From positions 62,001 to 126,000 of the forward strand of contig JASANG010001469.1 of NCBI GenBank assembly GCA_030248215.1: a DNA stretch of 64,000 nt, read 5' to 3'. Under the pieces are notes generated by a model. The model was not told the DNA's origin, did not search any database, and saw nothing but the letters and a program-made list of their open reading frames with translations. Position 1 is the stretch's first letter; every line of letters starts with the position of its first letter. Below, in pieces: positions 23,301 to 34,947 of this stretch. The DNA comes from Enoplolaimus lenunculus (Eukaryota > Nematoda > Enoplea > Enoplida > Thoracostomopsidae). Made by a program: the position numbers and the translations under genes.

Positions 23301-26300
23301 TGCACATTCATTGACAAAGTGTTTAAAGATATCCATCCACATCATATAACTAACTCCTTCAAATCGTGTGGTGTGTACCCGTGCGACGCAACAAAATACG
23401 ATTGGTCTCGCTTTAAACCAGAATTGAAACGAGGGTGGGATGAGTATGTCAAGCGAAACAAACCATTGCTAACGGACGCATTATATAAAGCACTGACTTC
23501 ACTGCCAATTCCACGCAAAACTTCACAAGTGACACGCGCAGCTTCGCGATCTCCAGTACCAGTTGCGGGCTGTCAAAGTTTGCCTGAATATATTCCGCCT
23601 AAACCGACGGAAACTCCAGTTCCTTCGTACCAGCAACCGGCACCAGGACTCATGCCGGTATGGAGTCTTCAGTGGATTGCTGTTTGGGGCAAAACTGATA
23701 CACCAACTGCGACTCCGGCGTCATCGGGCGCTAGACGACGACTGCCGCTATCGCCAGAAGAACATCAGCAAAAAGAGGATGAATGGTTAGAAATATTGTC
23801 AGATCCCGCAAGGAACAAACGAAAAAAGCGTGTATCAAGTGAGCGATTGACATCAAGTCCATCCTTGGAGAAGGTACAGGTACGAGAACAGCGTCGTGAC
23901 CAGCGAAAAGCTGCTTCTTCGCAGCAATCGTTTGCAAGAAAGTCGGCAACACCAGTGATCAGCTCACCAAAACCAAGTACATCATGGAAGCCTGACGATC
24001 AACACTCAGTGAGTTCCAGTAGCGCCTCAAACGGTCATGAAAGCGATGACTCAGACTGCAACGCAGGCTATGCTAGAGTCACAATGTCATACAAAATCAT
24101 TGACTAGCCATCTAGCCGAGATACACGCAAAATTGGTAGAACTGAAAGACGCCAGCAACCAATTTTACGCTGTATACTTTGATGAAAAAGTGTACATTGG
24201 TCAGCTTAAACATGTTTTTTCTAAAGACCCGGACACACCTAACAATTCTGTCGAACTAAAATTTTTGCGCCAAGTTCCGTTGTCCCGTGTGTTCACATGG
24301 CCGAAGCAGAAAGACGTCACTCGCGTACCGATTCGCCAAGTATACGACGGTCCTCTACGTTTCCAGTCCGTTGGAGGAAAGAAGGTTTTTGCTTGGTCAC
24401 GCAAACCAGAAGAAGAACGTTATACATTCCCGGCATTGGATGAAATTCAGCTTGTGAGGAATAATTATAAGCGCTTATTTGCGCAGCTCGAAAGCGATGA
24501 CTCGTGGGAACCAGATGGTGCAAAAATAAAGGACTTGGACGCTTGATTAGTGAGTAAAAGGGTATCTAAATATCGATTAAAGTAATATTTTTGCTGCTAG
24601 CGCTAAAAATTAGCATAAATCGATTTGTTTGCTCCTGTTTGTTTTTTCGGTAATTGTGTTTAGTTTTTCGGAAAAAGTTTCCTAAAAGCGGAACAACATT
24701 TTGTCGAATTTGTTTATTAATTACTAATTTTAGGGCGAACCAGCATTAGTTATAACAAATATAATACTAATTTTTACGTACTGGTAGCCTAAACCGTTGT
24801 CTTGCACTCTTGTTTTGAATAAAAACTAGAAAAGTTCAATTCTCGTTTTATTTTTGGGTAACTCCACTATATATAATATTACCTGTCCCTGCTAATGCAG
24901 GGAGCCTCTGTGCTAATCACTTTTCTCCACTCGGCTCTGTTTGCCGCCTTTGAGCAGATTTGTTTCATTGCATTCTCGCGCCATTTTTTCATTGGTATGT
25001 GGCGAAAAAATGGCTCACAATCTTTTATCGTTTGTCGTCGCCAGGTTTCAAAAGCTCGGCCACGCGGACGTTTCCAGTGGGTCGGAGTTTTCGCCAGCAC
25101 CTTTTTTCGCAGAATTCGTTGCTCTGGCATCCGTAAACAGTGTCCGAGTAAGCGAAGACGTGACTGTTTCAGATGATCATATAGTGGTGCATGGTTACCG
25201 GCCATTTTCCGTAAGTCTTCATTGTTTACACGATCAAATTTGGTCAGGCCAAGTATACGCCTACGGCAGTAGTTTTCAAAAACGTTGATTTGTTGAAGAG
25301 AACTCTGCTTCATGGACCACGTGCCACAACCGTACAGCAATACTGGTCTGATTGTGGCGCTATAAATGTTAAGTTTGTGTTCAGCAAGATGTCTTCAGCT
25401 CGCCAAAACTTTCTTAATGCACCGAATGCACTCCGTGCACGGTTTATGCGATTAGTTACTTCGCCTTCTGACGAACCAGTACATGTTAAAACACTTCCGA
25501 TATAGCAGAAATTCTGAACACGTTCGAGCGCATTGCCGTTAAGCACGATGTCCGATGGCTGGTTCATGCAACAGGTCATTATCTTTGTTTTAGTGTCACT
25601 GATGTTGAGGCCCACGCGCTTAGCTGTCATGTTGACACGGTCTAAAACCTGCTGCAGAGTATCTGTGAAAGTGCTGGCTATTGCTATGTCGTCAGCATAT
25701 GCTGCATCTGTGAATCTATCAGACATGCTGTATTGAACACCGTCGTTGCCTTTCAGAGCTGTTTCCATAACCCAGGCTATCGCATAGTTGAATAAGGTGG
25801 GTGACAATATTGAACCCTGTCTCACACCACACTTGATCTCAAAAGATCGCGACAGGGTATCGTTGACACGCACACAACCGAACGACGGCTCAAAGATGGC
25901 TCTAGTAAGCGAAACTAGTTTTGAAGGAATACCGTCAGCGGCCATAATCTTATACAGCGATTCGCGATGTACAGAGTCAAATGCAGCTTTGAAGTCAACA
26001 AACGCTAATGCCACAGGCTGGCGGTGCGCGTGCAGGGATTCCAGTAGAATGCGCATGGTCAAAATTTGATCGATGGTACTACGTCCTGCTCGGAATCCGC
26101 ATTATTGCTCTCGTTCAAATGTTTCCCTGAATTTCTTGAATCTATTTGCAATGACGGCTTCAAGGATTTTAAAAGCGGTGTTAAGTAGCGATATACCGCG
26201 GTAATTCGAGCAACTGGATTTATCGCCTTGTTTATAGAAAGGCAGTATGATGGCTGTTCGCCAGGAGATCGGGATAGACTCGGATGCCCAGATTTCGCAT

Positions 26301-27001
26301 AACAAGCTGTGAAGTTGCTGAGTTAGTACATTTGAGTGCTTGAAGCAGTCTGATGGAATGCCATCTATGCCAGGAGCTTTACCATTGCGAAGTTTATTCA
26401 CTGCATCCTGAACTTCGCTCAGCGTTGGCGGATCGCTGTTATCAGCTGTGTAGAAGCCACTAAATCTCAGCTCCTCGTCAGATATTGGGTTTTCCGGCAG
26501 AGGCTTGTTGTGCAGTTGCTCAAAGTGTTCCCTCCAGCGTTCTACTTGTGCTGCTTCAGACACTAGGCTGTTACCATATTCATATTTTATGATGCCTCGG
26601 GTTGCCAACGGTGGTTGCGAACATTTTCGAATAAGTTGATATAATCTGTGCTGGTCATCCACTTGAGCAGCATGATTTAGCTCAGTTGTAATTGCTTTAA
26701 ACTGGTTTTCTCTATCATTTTTTATACCGTTGTCAAGGTTCTTTTTCAATATTGATCTTGTTGGGTTGTTGTAGCTGCGACTCAATTTTACTGCTTGATT
26801 TATTGTAGAATCTTCTAGCCAGCGAACATGCTTATCTCGCCTCTTGACGGGCAGTGCCGCTCTCAATGAGGATACAGTGCAGTCGGAAATCGTGTCCCAT
26901 CGTTTTTCCAAAGACAGGTTTTCAAATTGCTCCAGCGCTGCAAATCGGTTAGCCAGAGAAAGTCGAAAGTTTTCAGCCACAGTTTGATCGCGCAATGCCA
27001 T

Positions 27002-27083
<82 letters not shown>

Positions 27084-30000
27084 GTAATTTACAACAGTAT
27101 CAAAGCTGCGCGTGAATGGTAGGTGGAAACAAGACACTTCAATAGCAAACTTTTAAGTTTGCACAATGTTCCAAATTCTACCGCACCTTACTGCAATAAA
27201 CCTAGAATTCAACAATTAGAAAATAAACTGCATACTCAGGGTCATAGCAAGGATTTTGAAAAAGAGTTACGTTCTATACAAACTTCAAGGTAGAGTTTCT
27301 TATTTTACAAACTAAAAAGCTATACAATAATAACCCAGGATAAAAATAAAAAGGGGACAGGGCGGCTTGATCCTAATCCCCATGGTTGCGCCCTAGATTA
27401 CTTGGACCGAAAATATTTTAACTTAAATTCAGAGCCGAAATCATCTTAACCTTACCCCTATTATTCAGCTTCCACAGTGTCTTGGGTACTGCTTAGAATA
27501 GAAAATTTTTTCTACGATGAGAGAAGGCTAACCAGCGCTTAGTCAAAACCCATCCTTTTCTCTTGAAGAAGTTGGTCTTTTTCGCACGCAAATACCATTT
27601 AAATATTGCGCCACGCAATGAAAAATATAAACAAATATATTATGATGTTCGATTCCACATCACAAATTTTCAAATCCTTCAAACCTTCAGCGCTTTCCAA
27701 CTAATCTAACCCATAAAATTGTCCAAAACAGCTCAACAATTCATTTAAAATGACAGTACCTTGAGGGCTTCGCTGGTTTTAAACGAATTAATATAATCTT
27801 CAGCCGGGCATTCCAATATCAGAAATGCTGGCGTTTCCGCAGGTACTCTGAGTACCATCTCCGGTGTTATAACTTGACCAGATTCCAAAGTTACAGATTC
27901 GCCTAAAATGGACAGCACAAAGTTTAAGAAAAACAATGTACAGGCAGTTGTCTGCGTCCCTTCCTGAGTCTATGAACGATTATTTAACGCTTCCCAGCGT
28001 TCAAACATATGTTTTGTTACCGTGCCTTGCCAAGACACGAAATCCTCCATTGTCGAATAGCCTATTAAAAGCTACAATAACATCGATACACAGTTGATAC
28101 AAAGATATTGTCAAACAGAAAAATTCGAAACAAATCATACAAGAAATTCTATTCTAGTAGTAGTAGTAGTATTATTATTAGCAGTCTATTTTGATACGAA
28201 ACCAATGTTCAAAATCAACACATAAACCCGAAACGTTTAATATGCTATATTCTACAACTGTATTAGCTATAACAAGTATATATATACCTCTCTGCAATTG
28301 TCCGAGCATAGGTCCAACTGGAACTCCCAACTCAAGTGCGCGTACCAAATTCATTTTTCCACTGCGTTTTTTCGGTTCGCACAAGTACGCAAAAACGGCG
28401 TCTTTCGATCCACTGGACTGATGAATTATTTCTGAGACTTGCTGCCTCGTAAGTTTTGACCGTTGTAGCAGTTTGACTTGCCATTTATCGATGGGACTTA
28501 AATTCGCCGGTATCTCTACATTTTGGGGGTTTACGGCACAATTATTGCTATGATCAGAAGATCGCCGTGGATGCCACGTTTCTATTTCTTCATCATCGCT
28601 TGAAATTTGTTCACCAGGACTATCCAACGGTTCGCAGCTACAACTTAATAAAATAATTTAAGAAAGTAACAACTTCAAAAAACAAGTGTGTGGCAATTCA
28701 TTACGTGGTTAGTGTGATAAAAAAATTAAGCATGACTAATATATTTTCAGCTATACCATAGGAATATATTTATCAATATATGGCTACGTATTATCGGTAT
28801 TGTATTTTGGTAAATAGGATTAACGGAAATTTTCCCTGGCTGAAGTTTCGCCAGAGCAGCAACATTCCACTAAGAATCAATTATGCATTTCAAGAGAAAT
28901 GGTCGAAAATAAAAACATTTACCAAAAACCAAACTCCGAATAACGATTTTACTGTGTAAACTTCATGCTCAATGGATATATCTATCACAATTAAAAACTA
29001 TATAAAATCTAATATTAACCAATTCTTACTTGCGCTTAATATAATTCTAAAAACGCTAAAAATACACGCGAACTGCTTAATATTTAACTCATATATACAT
29101 GCTTAATTTCTAAACAAAATATAGATGTTAAGGTAAAAACTCACGACTCTTTGGATGCATTTTCAGGAAACAGGGGCACCTGAGTGATAACCAAAGCATC
29201 GTCTTCAAAAACGTTCTCCGTTTTAAAATCATTAACGATCAGATCAACTATAGCTGCGCTATCCCCGAGAGATTTTGTTGATTCAAATAATAATTTCATA
29301 CTTGGCGGACCATAAGCGTAAAGTACTTCTGCTTTCGCGTCTCTCAGTGTATACATCAAACCCATCAAGCCGCCCAAGTTTTCCCACGATCCATGAGTGC
29401 AGAAAATATATTCCGCTTTAGAGACCTGAATCAAAATTCAAACAGCCGCTAATTACTTAGACACGAAAGCTTTAGCAAAAGTTACAAACATGGTGCAACC
29501 GACTGCCAAAAAATATCAATTCGCGTTGTATAAATGTAAAAAATACCGGAGCTCTCCTAGGTGTTGGGTGAAGCCCAACTTTTAAAACACATTGCAAAAC
29601 CACAAATTAGACTATGGCGCTAACGGTTACTCAAATTACCAAAAACTCATTGTCGCTTCTGTACAATATTGAACACTGACTGAAAACATTTCAAAATCAT
29701 TACACAATTCAATTCAGGGCATGATGGAATTATCATTCGGATTACTTACTACATGCTTATCACAAAACTGACAAACATACATACTTTAGCTTTGTGTTCT
29801 GCTGCAAGTCGTTGGGTTCCCTCGGGACAATTGAACAAATATTTTGTAAAGGATGTTGAAAGCATTACGCATCGCCCGTACCCAGGACAACCAGTTTGAA
29901 TAACCTTAAACAAATCATATATATGTTAGCTAAAGATTTAACTAAACACTTGCTTTATTTAGGCCACAAAGATGGTGATGCTGATGTATATACTGAAAAT

Positions 30001-30890
30001 TTATACAGCTGACTATGTAACCTTAGTTGAAACGATCCGACATCAGACCTTTTTACTATGCAGTTGTAAAAGTAGGCGCGGGATATTTTCGTATTCAAAA
30101 GCCTACAAATCCTTAAGCGAAGACTCCAGTTCTTACAATACAGGTTCGTTATTTACGTTTTTCTAGCTTCTGCAAAAATTCAAAAAATTTATTCACATTA
30201 GTTACAAAAGCAAAGAACAAACAGTCATTTTTAACAGTTTTTGACAAAATTACACAGATCATTAATTATACAAAGACAGGATTTGAAACGAATCACGATT
30301 GTAAAAACGATCAAAGTAGACATTATTTGTCATGTTTACCAACGCAGTGAATGACTTAGCGTGCCACTGAGCAGAGCATGTAGTTTATCATGCGTACAAT
30401 AGAATAATCATGAACAATAAAAGGAATAACCTGAAGCGAAATATGCGGAGGATCCGCAGTTAACGTTGTCTCTTTCACGAGTCGCTTGCGTTTTAAATGT
30501 CTCGGCTCCTGTTTGTTTGTGACCCGTTTTGTCGTCATCGTACCAATATTGCGCTTCACCTGAAGCCTTGAGCTAACACATAAAAACGTAAATAATTTAG
30601 CTTTTTCAACAATTTAGATTCGTAGTTCTAACGACTCGTGAAAATAATATGATAAGTTTCAAACAAAACTAAAGAACACAAATACCTTACTAAAAAATTT
30701 TCAAGAAAACAATGACAAAAATCAAGTTAGCAAACATCTTCTGCACAATTGTTCTGCCTACCTGATTGTTTCTATGATGAAATAACAAGCAGCGGGCTGT
30801 AGCGTGATGCAACGTAATTATACGTGAAACGAAATTGTACCGCTGAAGTGTACATATGGAATGTCGGTAAAAAGCTGGTGTTGATAACAT
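17332..30890 (-). CDS. ELAC2: Ribonuclease Z, long form (tRNase ZL), 11 coding exons
   Basis: Endonuclease that removes 3' trailers from precursor tRNAs in nucleus and mitochondria. Coding exons, in order of translation: 30890-30762, 30559-30431, 29904-29785, 29425-29145, 28637-28288, 27902-27760, 21108-20822, 20462-20062, 19423-19220, 18492-18213, 17893-17332. All junctions keep phase, giving 2886 nt (961 aa plus stop; human is about 830). Residues 1-43 are basic, with no D or E, like a mitochondrial presequence. The N-terminal half has [10 protein letters not shown] (exon 3), [11 protein letters not shown] (exon 4) and the flexible-arm motif [11 protein letters not shown] (exon 5). The catalytic half has [11 protein letters not shown] (exons 8-9), HLHADHH at 674-680, SGDT (D791), HEAT at 810-813 and LTHFS (H849), so metal ligands look complete. 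The start is the first ATG of exon 1; downstream ATGs could give a non-mitochondrial form. Intron 6 is 6.6 kb and full of transposons. Family assignment is very secure; exon 2's gttatt donor is the least typical site. Confidence 0.95.
17939..17990. repeat. (TAC)n-like microsatellite in ELAC2 intron 10
   Basis: Imperfect ACT/ATT trinucleotide run. Confidence 0.85.
18120..18200. mobile_element. Family A MITE fragment A12 in ELAC2 intron 10
   Basis: Right half only: TAGGCTTAGGTTTAG, then TATGCTTATACTACTATTAC and GCCCCTCAAAGTAAC. Confidence 0.55.
18760..18963 (+). pseudogene. Jockey/I-type LINE C-terminal relic in ELAC2 intron 9
   Basis: About 67 codons of a non-LTR RT C-terminus on the plus strand: [18 protein letters not shown], then CPN, a stop, and [19 protein letters not shown]. 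It ends LLDL and a stop codon. The order Q-L-R-S-G, Y-x-H-R-I, C-P-x-C, H-L-F-x-C, P-T-x-L-T-P-x-D-L-W is the classic tail of Jockey-like RT proteins. One TGA stands where the second zinc Cys is expected. The copy is 5'-truncated to the last 200 bases, as is usual for dead LINE copies. Confidence 0.75.
21699..24546 (+). pseudogene. Pogo-like transposase, spliced, broken
   Basis: Exon a (21699-21887) encodes an N-terminal HTH ([19 protein letters not shown]). A GT..AG intron leads to 22122 ([19 protein letters not shown], the linker typical of pogo/CENPB-like transposases). A second intron is likely from about 22512 to 22744. The DDE domain then shows YNLDETGF (first D), [10 protein letters not shown] (second D) and [13 protein letters not shown] (third D). 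A long Ser/Pro-rich tail follows. Last comes a domain with [14 protein letters not shown] and [19 protein letters not shown], reaching KDLDA at the stop. One in-frame TGA (22904) and three frame changes (near 22927, 23290 and 24080) make it inactive. The first two frame changes each look like a single lost base. Confidence 0.82.
22655..22722. mobile_element. hAT-type MITE fragment inside the pogo-like element's intron
   Basis: GTTCCGATACCAG, ATTCCGATACCGACATT and GGTTTGGCACCCTG, the style of family D ends. Confidence 0.5.
24860..27004 (-). mobile_element. RTE-like LINE, 5'-truncated, in ELAC2 intron 6
   Basis: Minus-strand LINE whose endonuclease domain is missing. Recognisable sequence begins just inside a (TA)n array at 27005 and ends at left in an AT-rich stretch (24860-24890). 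It has the RTE-style layout: connector, RT, then a zinc-poor C-terminal region with RRRILG..WRR..RAEWRKV. It sits in the same orientation as ELAC2. Confidence 0.85.
24879..27001 (-). pseudogene. RTE-like reverse transcriptase, broken
   Basis: The connector WREHFEQL is followed by RT motifs [52 protein letters not shown] and [10 protein letters not shown] (catalytic YADD). The tail [39 protein letters not shown] is characteristic of RTE elements. One in-frame TAA (26102-26104) separates FEREQ from [12 protein letters not shown]. One frame change near 25370 (a lost A in the [18 protein letters not shown] segment) splits the tail. With only two lesions the copy is fairly young, but it lacks the endonuclease and could not have moved by itself. 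Confidence 0.88.
27004..27082. repeat. (TA)n microsatellite, about 78 bp
   Basis: Uninterrupted TA dinucleotide run directly abutting the 5'-truncated end of the RTE-like LINE. Confidence 0.98.
28156..28181. repeat. (TAG)n/(TAT)n microsatellite in ELAC2 intron 5
   Basis: TAGTAGTAGTAGTAG then TATTATTAT. Confidence 0.8.
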
Positions 30891-32027
30891 TAGCTCCTAA
30901 GATACAAAATAAAAAAATATGTCTTCTTTACCGTAGTGCGAAAATTATATGCTGTCAAAACATAAGGCTACCTAAGGAAGGACTTTTAATCTAGACAAAT
31001 ACTAAACGCAAACAGTTAATTTTTAGTAGGTAAACACCAAAGCTTAACTTAAATTGACCCCGTGCGCTGTTGTGTACCCGAAGCTAAGATGACATTAAGT
31101 CAAAATTGGCGTTTCAATATTGTCCAAAATTATTCTATAAAAACACTATTACACAAAAAGAGACAGTACAGTGCAACAGGATACCCACGGATAAGTTAAC
31201 AACTAAATTACGCAATATCATCAAACAACACGTTAAGCACAAATTGCTTTACATAATATACACTAGCCAACTCATTTTCAAGAGTCATTGATTTAGCAAA
31301 GCCTCCGTGCCAAAATAGATCATTTAAAATAAAGACAAAGACCGAATTTCAAAAGTCCGTACTCAGAAATGCTTATAATACGTATCACAAGTTTAGCGAC
31401 AAGTTTTCCAACTAAAAAATCCAGGGTACTGACCTCTATAGATGGGTTATGGGCTCTTCGTGGGTGCGTCCTGTGGAGTGTTATTCAATCTTTTAGACAA
31501 CTGCACTAAACAAGAACGTCGGAAAGCCCTTTTAGTTTTGGAACAATGGTTGCCATAACAAAATTGTTAAAGCAATCGTAATTACATTTTTTGAATTTTT
31601 AGCAAAAACTTTTGAAATAAATTTGGACTAAATTTTCGATAGCAATTCGCATATTAATGGCGTTTTGGAACTAAATTTCGCCTACTACCGTGTTGTCACA
31701 AAGTGTTACCGATTGATTTAACGACCGTTTAAAAATTTTAACTATTTCATCTGTAACAAATATACCTTAAGGTATGCCAGCCTTCGCGACATCTCCGGAT
31801 CAAGAACAGTAAAATAGTAGTTGTCGTTCAAAATGTAGGAGTTTAATTTTTTTTTAAACAGTAGCACTATAATTACAGCCGGTTTCACGGCAGACGGAAA
31901 CCGTGTGCGGTAGATGACAAATTCACAATACGCATCCACGAACAGATTTTCTTACAATTTAATTGTATAGGACAGTCATGCTTATGAACCCTGTCATGAC
32001 GCTTATAAGAAATGCCTACTTCACAGG
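30891..32027. other. ELAC2 5' flank, nothing further recognised
   Basis: Upstream of the ELAC2 start codon on the minus strand, so it presumably holds its promoter and 5' UTR. No motif could be assigned. Confidence 0.4.
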
Positions 32028-32396
32028 ATGCAAACGGAGGTGAAAAATACCGGAGCCAGAGCCAGATATCAACAAAACTTCCCGAAGCCGGAGGTCAGGC
32101 GAAATTAGGTAGTAAAAATAATGGCGAATTTGTGGATCTAAACCCAATATATATATGCAATATGTTAATAAGTGGTTTGGTTTTACGCTACTTTTATTGT
32201 GAAATTTCAAAAATTCTTTCCTGAACATTGTGACAAAAGTAAAACGAGAAGCGCTAAACAGATAAATTTTGCAAAATTATGCAAAATTTTACTACCGAAA
32301 TTTGCCGGAACCTCCGGAAAAAATTCTACCGGAGCCGGAGCCAAAGGCCGATTTTCTGCCAGAGCTGGAGTCGAAGGCAGCACTCCAGTTGTACCC
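32028..32396. mobile_element. Family D hAT-type MITE D2
   Basis: GGATGCAAACGGAGGTGAAA at left and CTCCAGTTGTACCCT at right, with GGAGCCGGAG blocks. The interior closely matches D3 at 50515-50844. Confidence 0.7.
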
Positions 32397-32565
32397 TAGT
32401 TCAAAGCGTTGCTTTGCACAGGTCTGCTCTTAAATCAAATCACATATACAACGGCAGAATCTATTAAATGTTTGCGTAACCAGGCTATTGAGTCTAAACT
32501 GTAAAGGTCACCATTGCCCTATCCGCAGAAGGATTAAAAGAAATGAGATGTGCATTGCCAAGCAG

Positions 32566-32626
32566 CCCAATGTAAAGAACAGGGGCGGAACAGTATTAAT
32601 CATATTCCTAAGCCTACTGAAAAACG
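32566..32626. mobile_element. Family A MITE fragment A13
   Basis: CCAATGTAAAGAACAGGGGC..TATTCCTAAGCCTAC followed by internal GAAAAACG; most of the core is deleted. Confidence 0.6.
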
Positions 32627-32949
32627 TTTATTTTCAGACTTTATTTCAAAGCTTTTTTGAAAAATTTCTGCTATAACAGAAAGACTTTTCAAGCGCACCT
32701 TGCTAATTATATTTCTTTAATGTAAGAAATTTTTTCTTAAATATTTTGAAATATTATTTTGAGCGCGGTTTTCGTGTAAAAAAGCGTTTGAGTTGATGCC
32801 AAAATAGCGTAGAGTTTACGTATCAGCGTTTTGGTAAACTGCCTATTTTCAAAGCTTAAGTATCCGTATAAGAAAGTGTTTTAGAACAAGCTGTTTGAAA
32901 TGCGAAAAGTAGATCAAGTTTAGGCTCATATGTGTGGACCATTTTTCAC

Positions 32950-33050
32950 GGAACTCTTGTAGAGTTAGCTTAAGCTTTAGGTTTGTATTATTTGCGCTAT
33001 GTTTTTATGGTTAGGCTTGCTTAGGTTTAGACTTAGTTATAGGTATTTAT
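32950..33050. mobile_element. Family A MITE fragment A14
   Basis: TAGCTTAAGCTTTAGG and TTAGGTTTAGACTTAG match the family A interior; no clear ends. Confidence 0.4.
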
Positions 33051-33217
33051 ACACCGCCGAACAGCTGGCATGCACGGGCAAATAGTACTTATGATCCGGA
33101 AAAAAAGATAGAATAAACTGATCTCGAGACGTTCGATCATATCCCGAAATCCCAAAATTATACCTTCGACCGCATCCAAAAATCTCCAGATCACCCCGGC
33201 TATACCTAAAATTCTTA

Positions 33218-33476
33218 TACACTGTAAATTCCAATGAGTTGATTAATCAATTCAGCTAGCGAGTTGGTTATTTCTGAATTAATATCAGTATACATTATTA
33301 ACTTACTCTGAGTTGATTTGATTCTCACTCTGAGTTGAGTTGACGCTGGCTGAGTCGATTAATTAACTCATAATGAATTGAATCAACTCATATTTCTGAG
33401 TTCTGAAAGTCCTAACTCAGACTGAGTGATTCAACACATTCTGAGTTAAAATCAACTCACTGAAATTTACAGTGTA
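33218..33476. mobile_element. Family C foldback MITE, copy C1
   Basis: TACACTGTAAATTCCAATGA at left and CTGAAATTTACAGTGTA at right, flanked by TA. The arms are built from GAGTTGA/TCAACTC blocks. Confidence 0.85.
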
Positions 33477-33955
33477 TGAAACGGCGAAATATTTGAACGG
33501 TAGCGAGGTTAACTTGGACTTAAATTTGAATTGATAAATTACTAAATATTACAGGTTGTATAAAAACTTCTAGTGTGACAGGTGTGTTACAAATTAACCG
33601 GGATCGGGTTTTTTTCGTTTTTTGCTATGAATGTTTGTTATTTACACATGCGATGGATCACATTCGGACCATGGGTACCGAAAACTGATGCAAAATCTAC
33701 GGGACTACATAAAAGCTGAGTCGCGATATATAGCGCGTTGTAGCAACCTTGCGATAGACACGAAGGAACAGCTGCAAATACAATTTTAAAAGTTTTTATA
33801 AAATTTTTTATTCTGTCACAAGCAAAATTTTCTTACTGCGCAGGTGTGATGGTTCCAGTGCCTCTGACCTTCCCACCTGGCTACAGTGTACTACTAACGA
33901 CAAGTATTTTTTCAGTCGTTTATTATAAGCATTAATGTATTTACAAAAACGGAAT

Positions 33956-34296
33956 TACACAGTAAATTGCAATGAGTTGATTAACCAATTCAGCTAGCGA
34001 GGTTGTTATTTCTGAATTAATATCAGAAAACTTTAACTCACTCTCAGTTGAGTTGATTCGCCCTCTAAGTTGAGTTGACTCTGAGTGAGTTCATTAATTA
34101 TCTCAGAATGAATTGAATCAACTCAAATTTCTGAGTTCTGATAATCCATAGCTCTGACTGAGTGATTCAACTCATACTGAGTTAAAATCAACTCATACTG
34201 AGTTAAAATCAACTCATACTGAGTTAAAATCAACTCATACTGAGTTAAAATCAACTCATACTGAGTTAAAATCAACTCACTCAAATTTACAGTGTA
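33956..34296. mobile_element. Family C foldback MITE C2, with internal expansion
   Basis: Same ends as C1 (TACACAGTAAATTGC..ATTTACAGTGTA). It is longer because a 21-bp block of one arm is repeated in tandem. Confidence 0.85.
34166..34270. repeat. 21-bp tandem repeat, five units, inside C2
   Basis: Five near-identical units of the form TCAACTCATACTGAGTT plus four A. Each unit is itself an inverted repeat (AACTCA..TGAGTT). Confidence 0.92.
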
Positions 34297-34449
34297 GAAG
34301 ATCCTATTAATAATTAGGCTTCTGCAACAAAATTTCTTCTAAAACTGAGGATTATGCGTTCGTAGGCCGCTAAAAGATGATTGGTTACCAAAACTTCGGG
34401 TATTCATCTCCACAGAAAAGTTTAATGTCTCAATTAAAATATTGTTGTC

Positions 34450-34653
34450 GCGTTGCAAATTAAATTCCTCCGCAATAGGCTTTTCGGGACTACACGCAAA
34501 CTGAGCAAAATTCGACTCCGCCAGAGTCAGCCGTTCGATTCAGTGAATCGAATTTGACTCTGGCGGGAGTGAAATTTGACTCAGTTTGTCTAGTCCCGTG
34601 TACAGCCTATTTCGTAGAGAGTGACAATTTGACTGACCGCTTTTTGCAGTGTT
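34450..34653. mobile_element. Family B foldback MITE, copy B4
   Basis: Arms with AATAGGCTTTTCGGGACTAC and CTTTTTGCAGTGT; the left terminus is decayed. Confidence 0.7.
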
Positions 34654-34947
34654 GGTGCAAATTTTAAGTATGTTTCTATAGATTTTATGCCGCGCACTCT
34701 GTTAATAAACTCTCCGTTTAAAACACTTTAGTTATATTTCACTAACTTTTTTAAGTATAAATGTCCTAAATATTGTTTAAATCTTTGCTGAAATAATAAT
34801 AAGTAACACTACTGTTGTCATTTGTTGATTATTAATTTAAATGGAAAACTAAGCATTTTGTGTTTGCTTAAAATTAAGTAAAACTTTGTATTAATAACAC
34901 CTTTGTTAGTGAGCATGCTAGCGAATACCTTGTCTCTAGAATCAGTT

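Larger units (their letters stand above)
21485..24665 (+). mobile_element. Pogo-like DNA transposon in ELAC2 intron 6
   Basis: Plus-strand element whose transposase remains fill 21699-24546. Inverted copies of a short motif, CTGTTTSTTTTTTCGGTAA, sit at 21487-21506 and again at 24636-24655; the reverse complement lies at 21533-21554. These are probable subterminal repeats. True ends and a TA target duplication could not be fixed. A hAT-type MITE fragment (22655-22720) lies in its second intron. The element opposes the transcription of its host intron. Confidence 0.8.
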
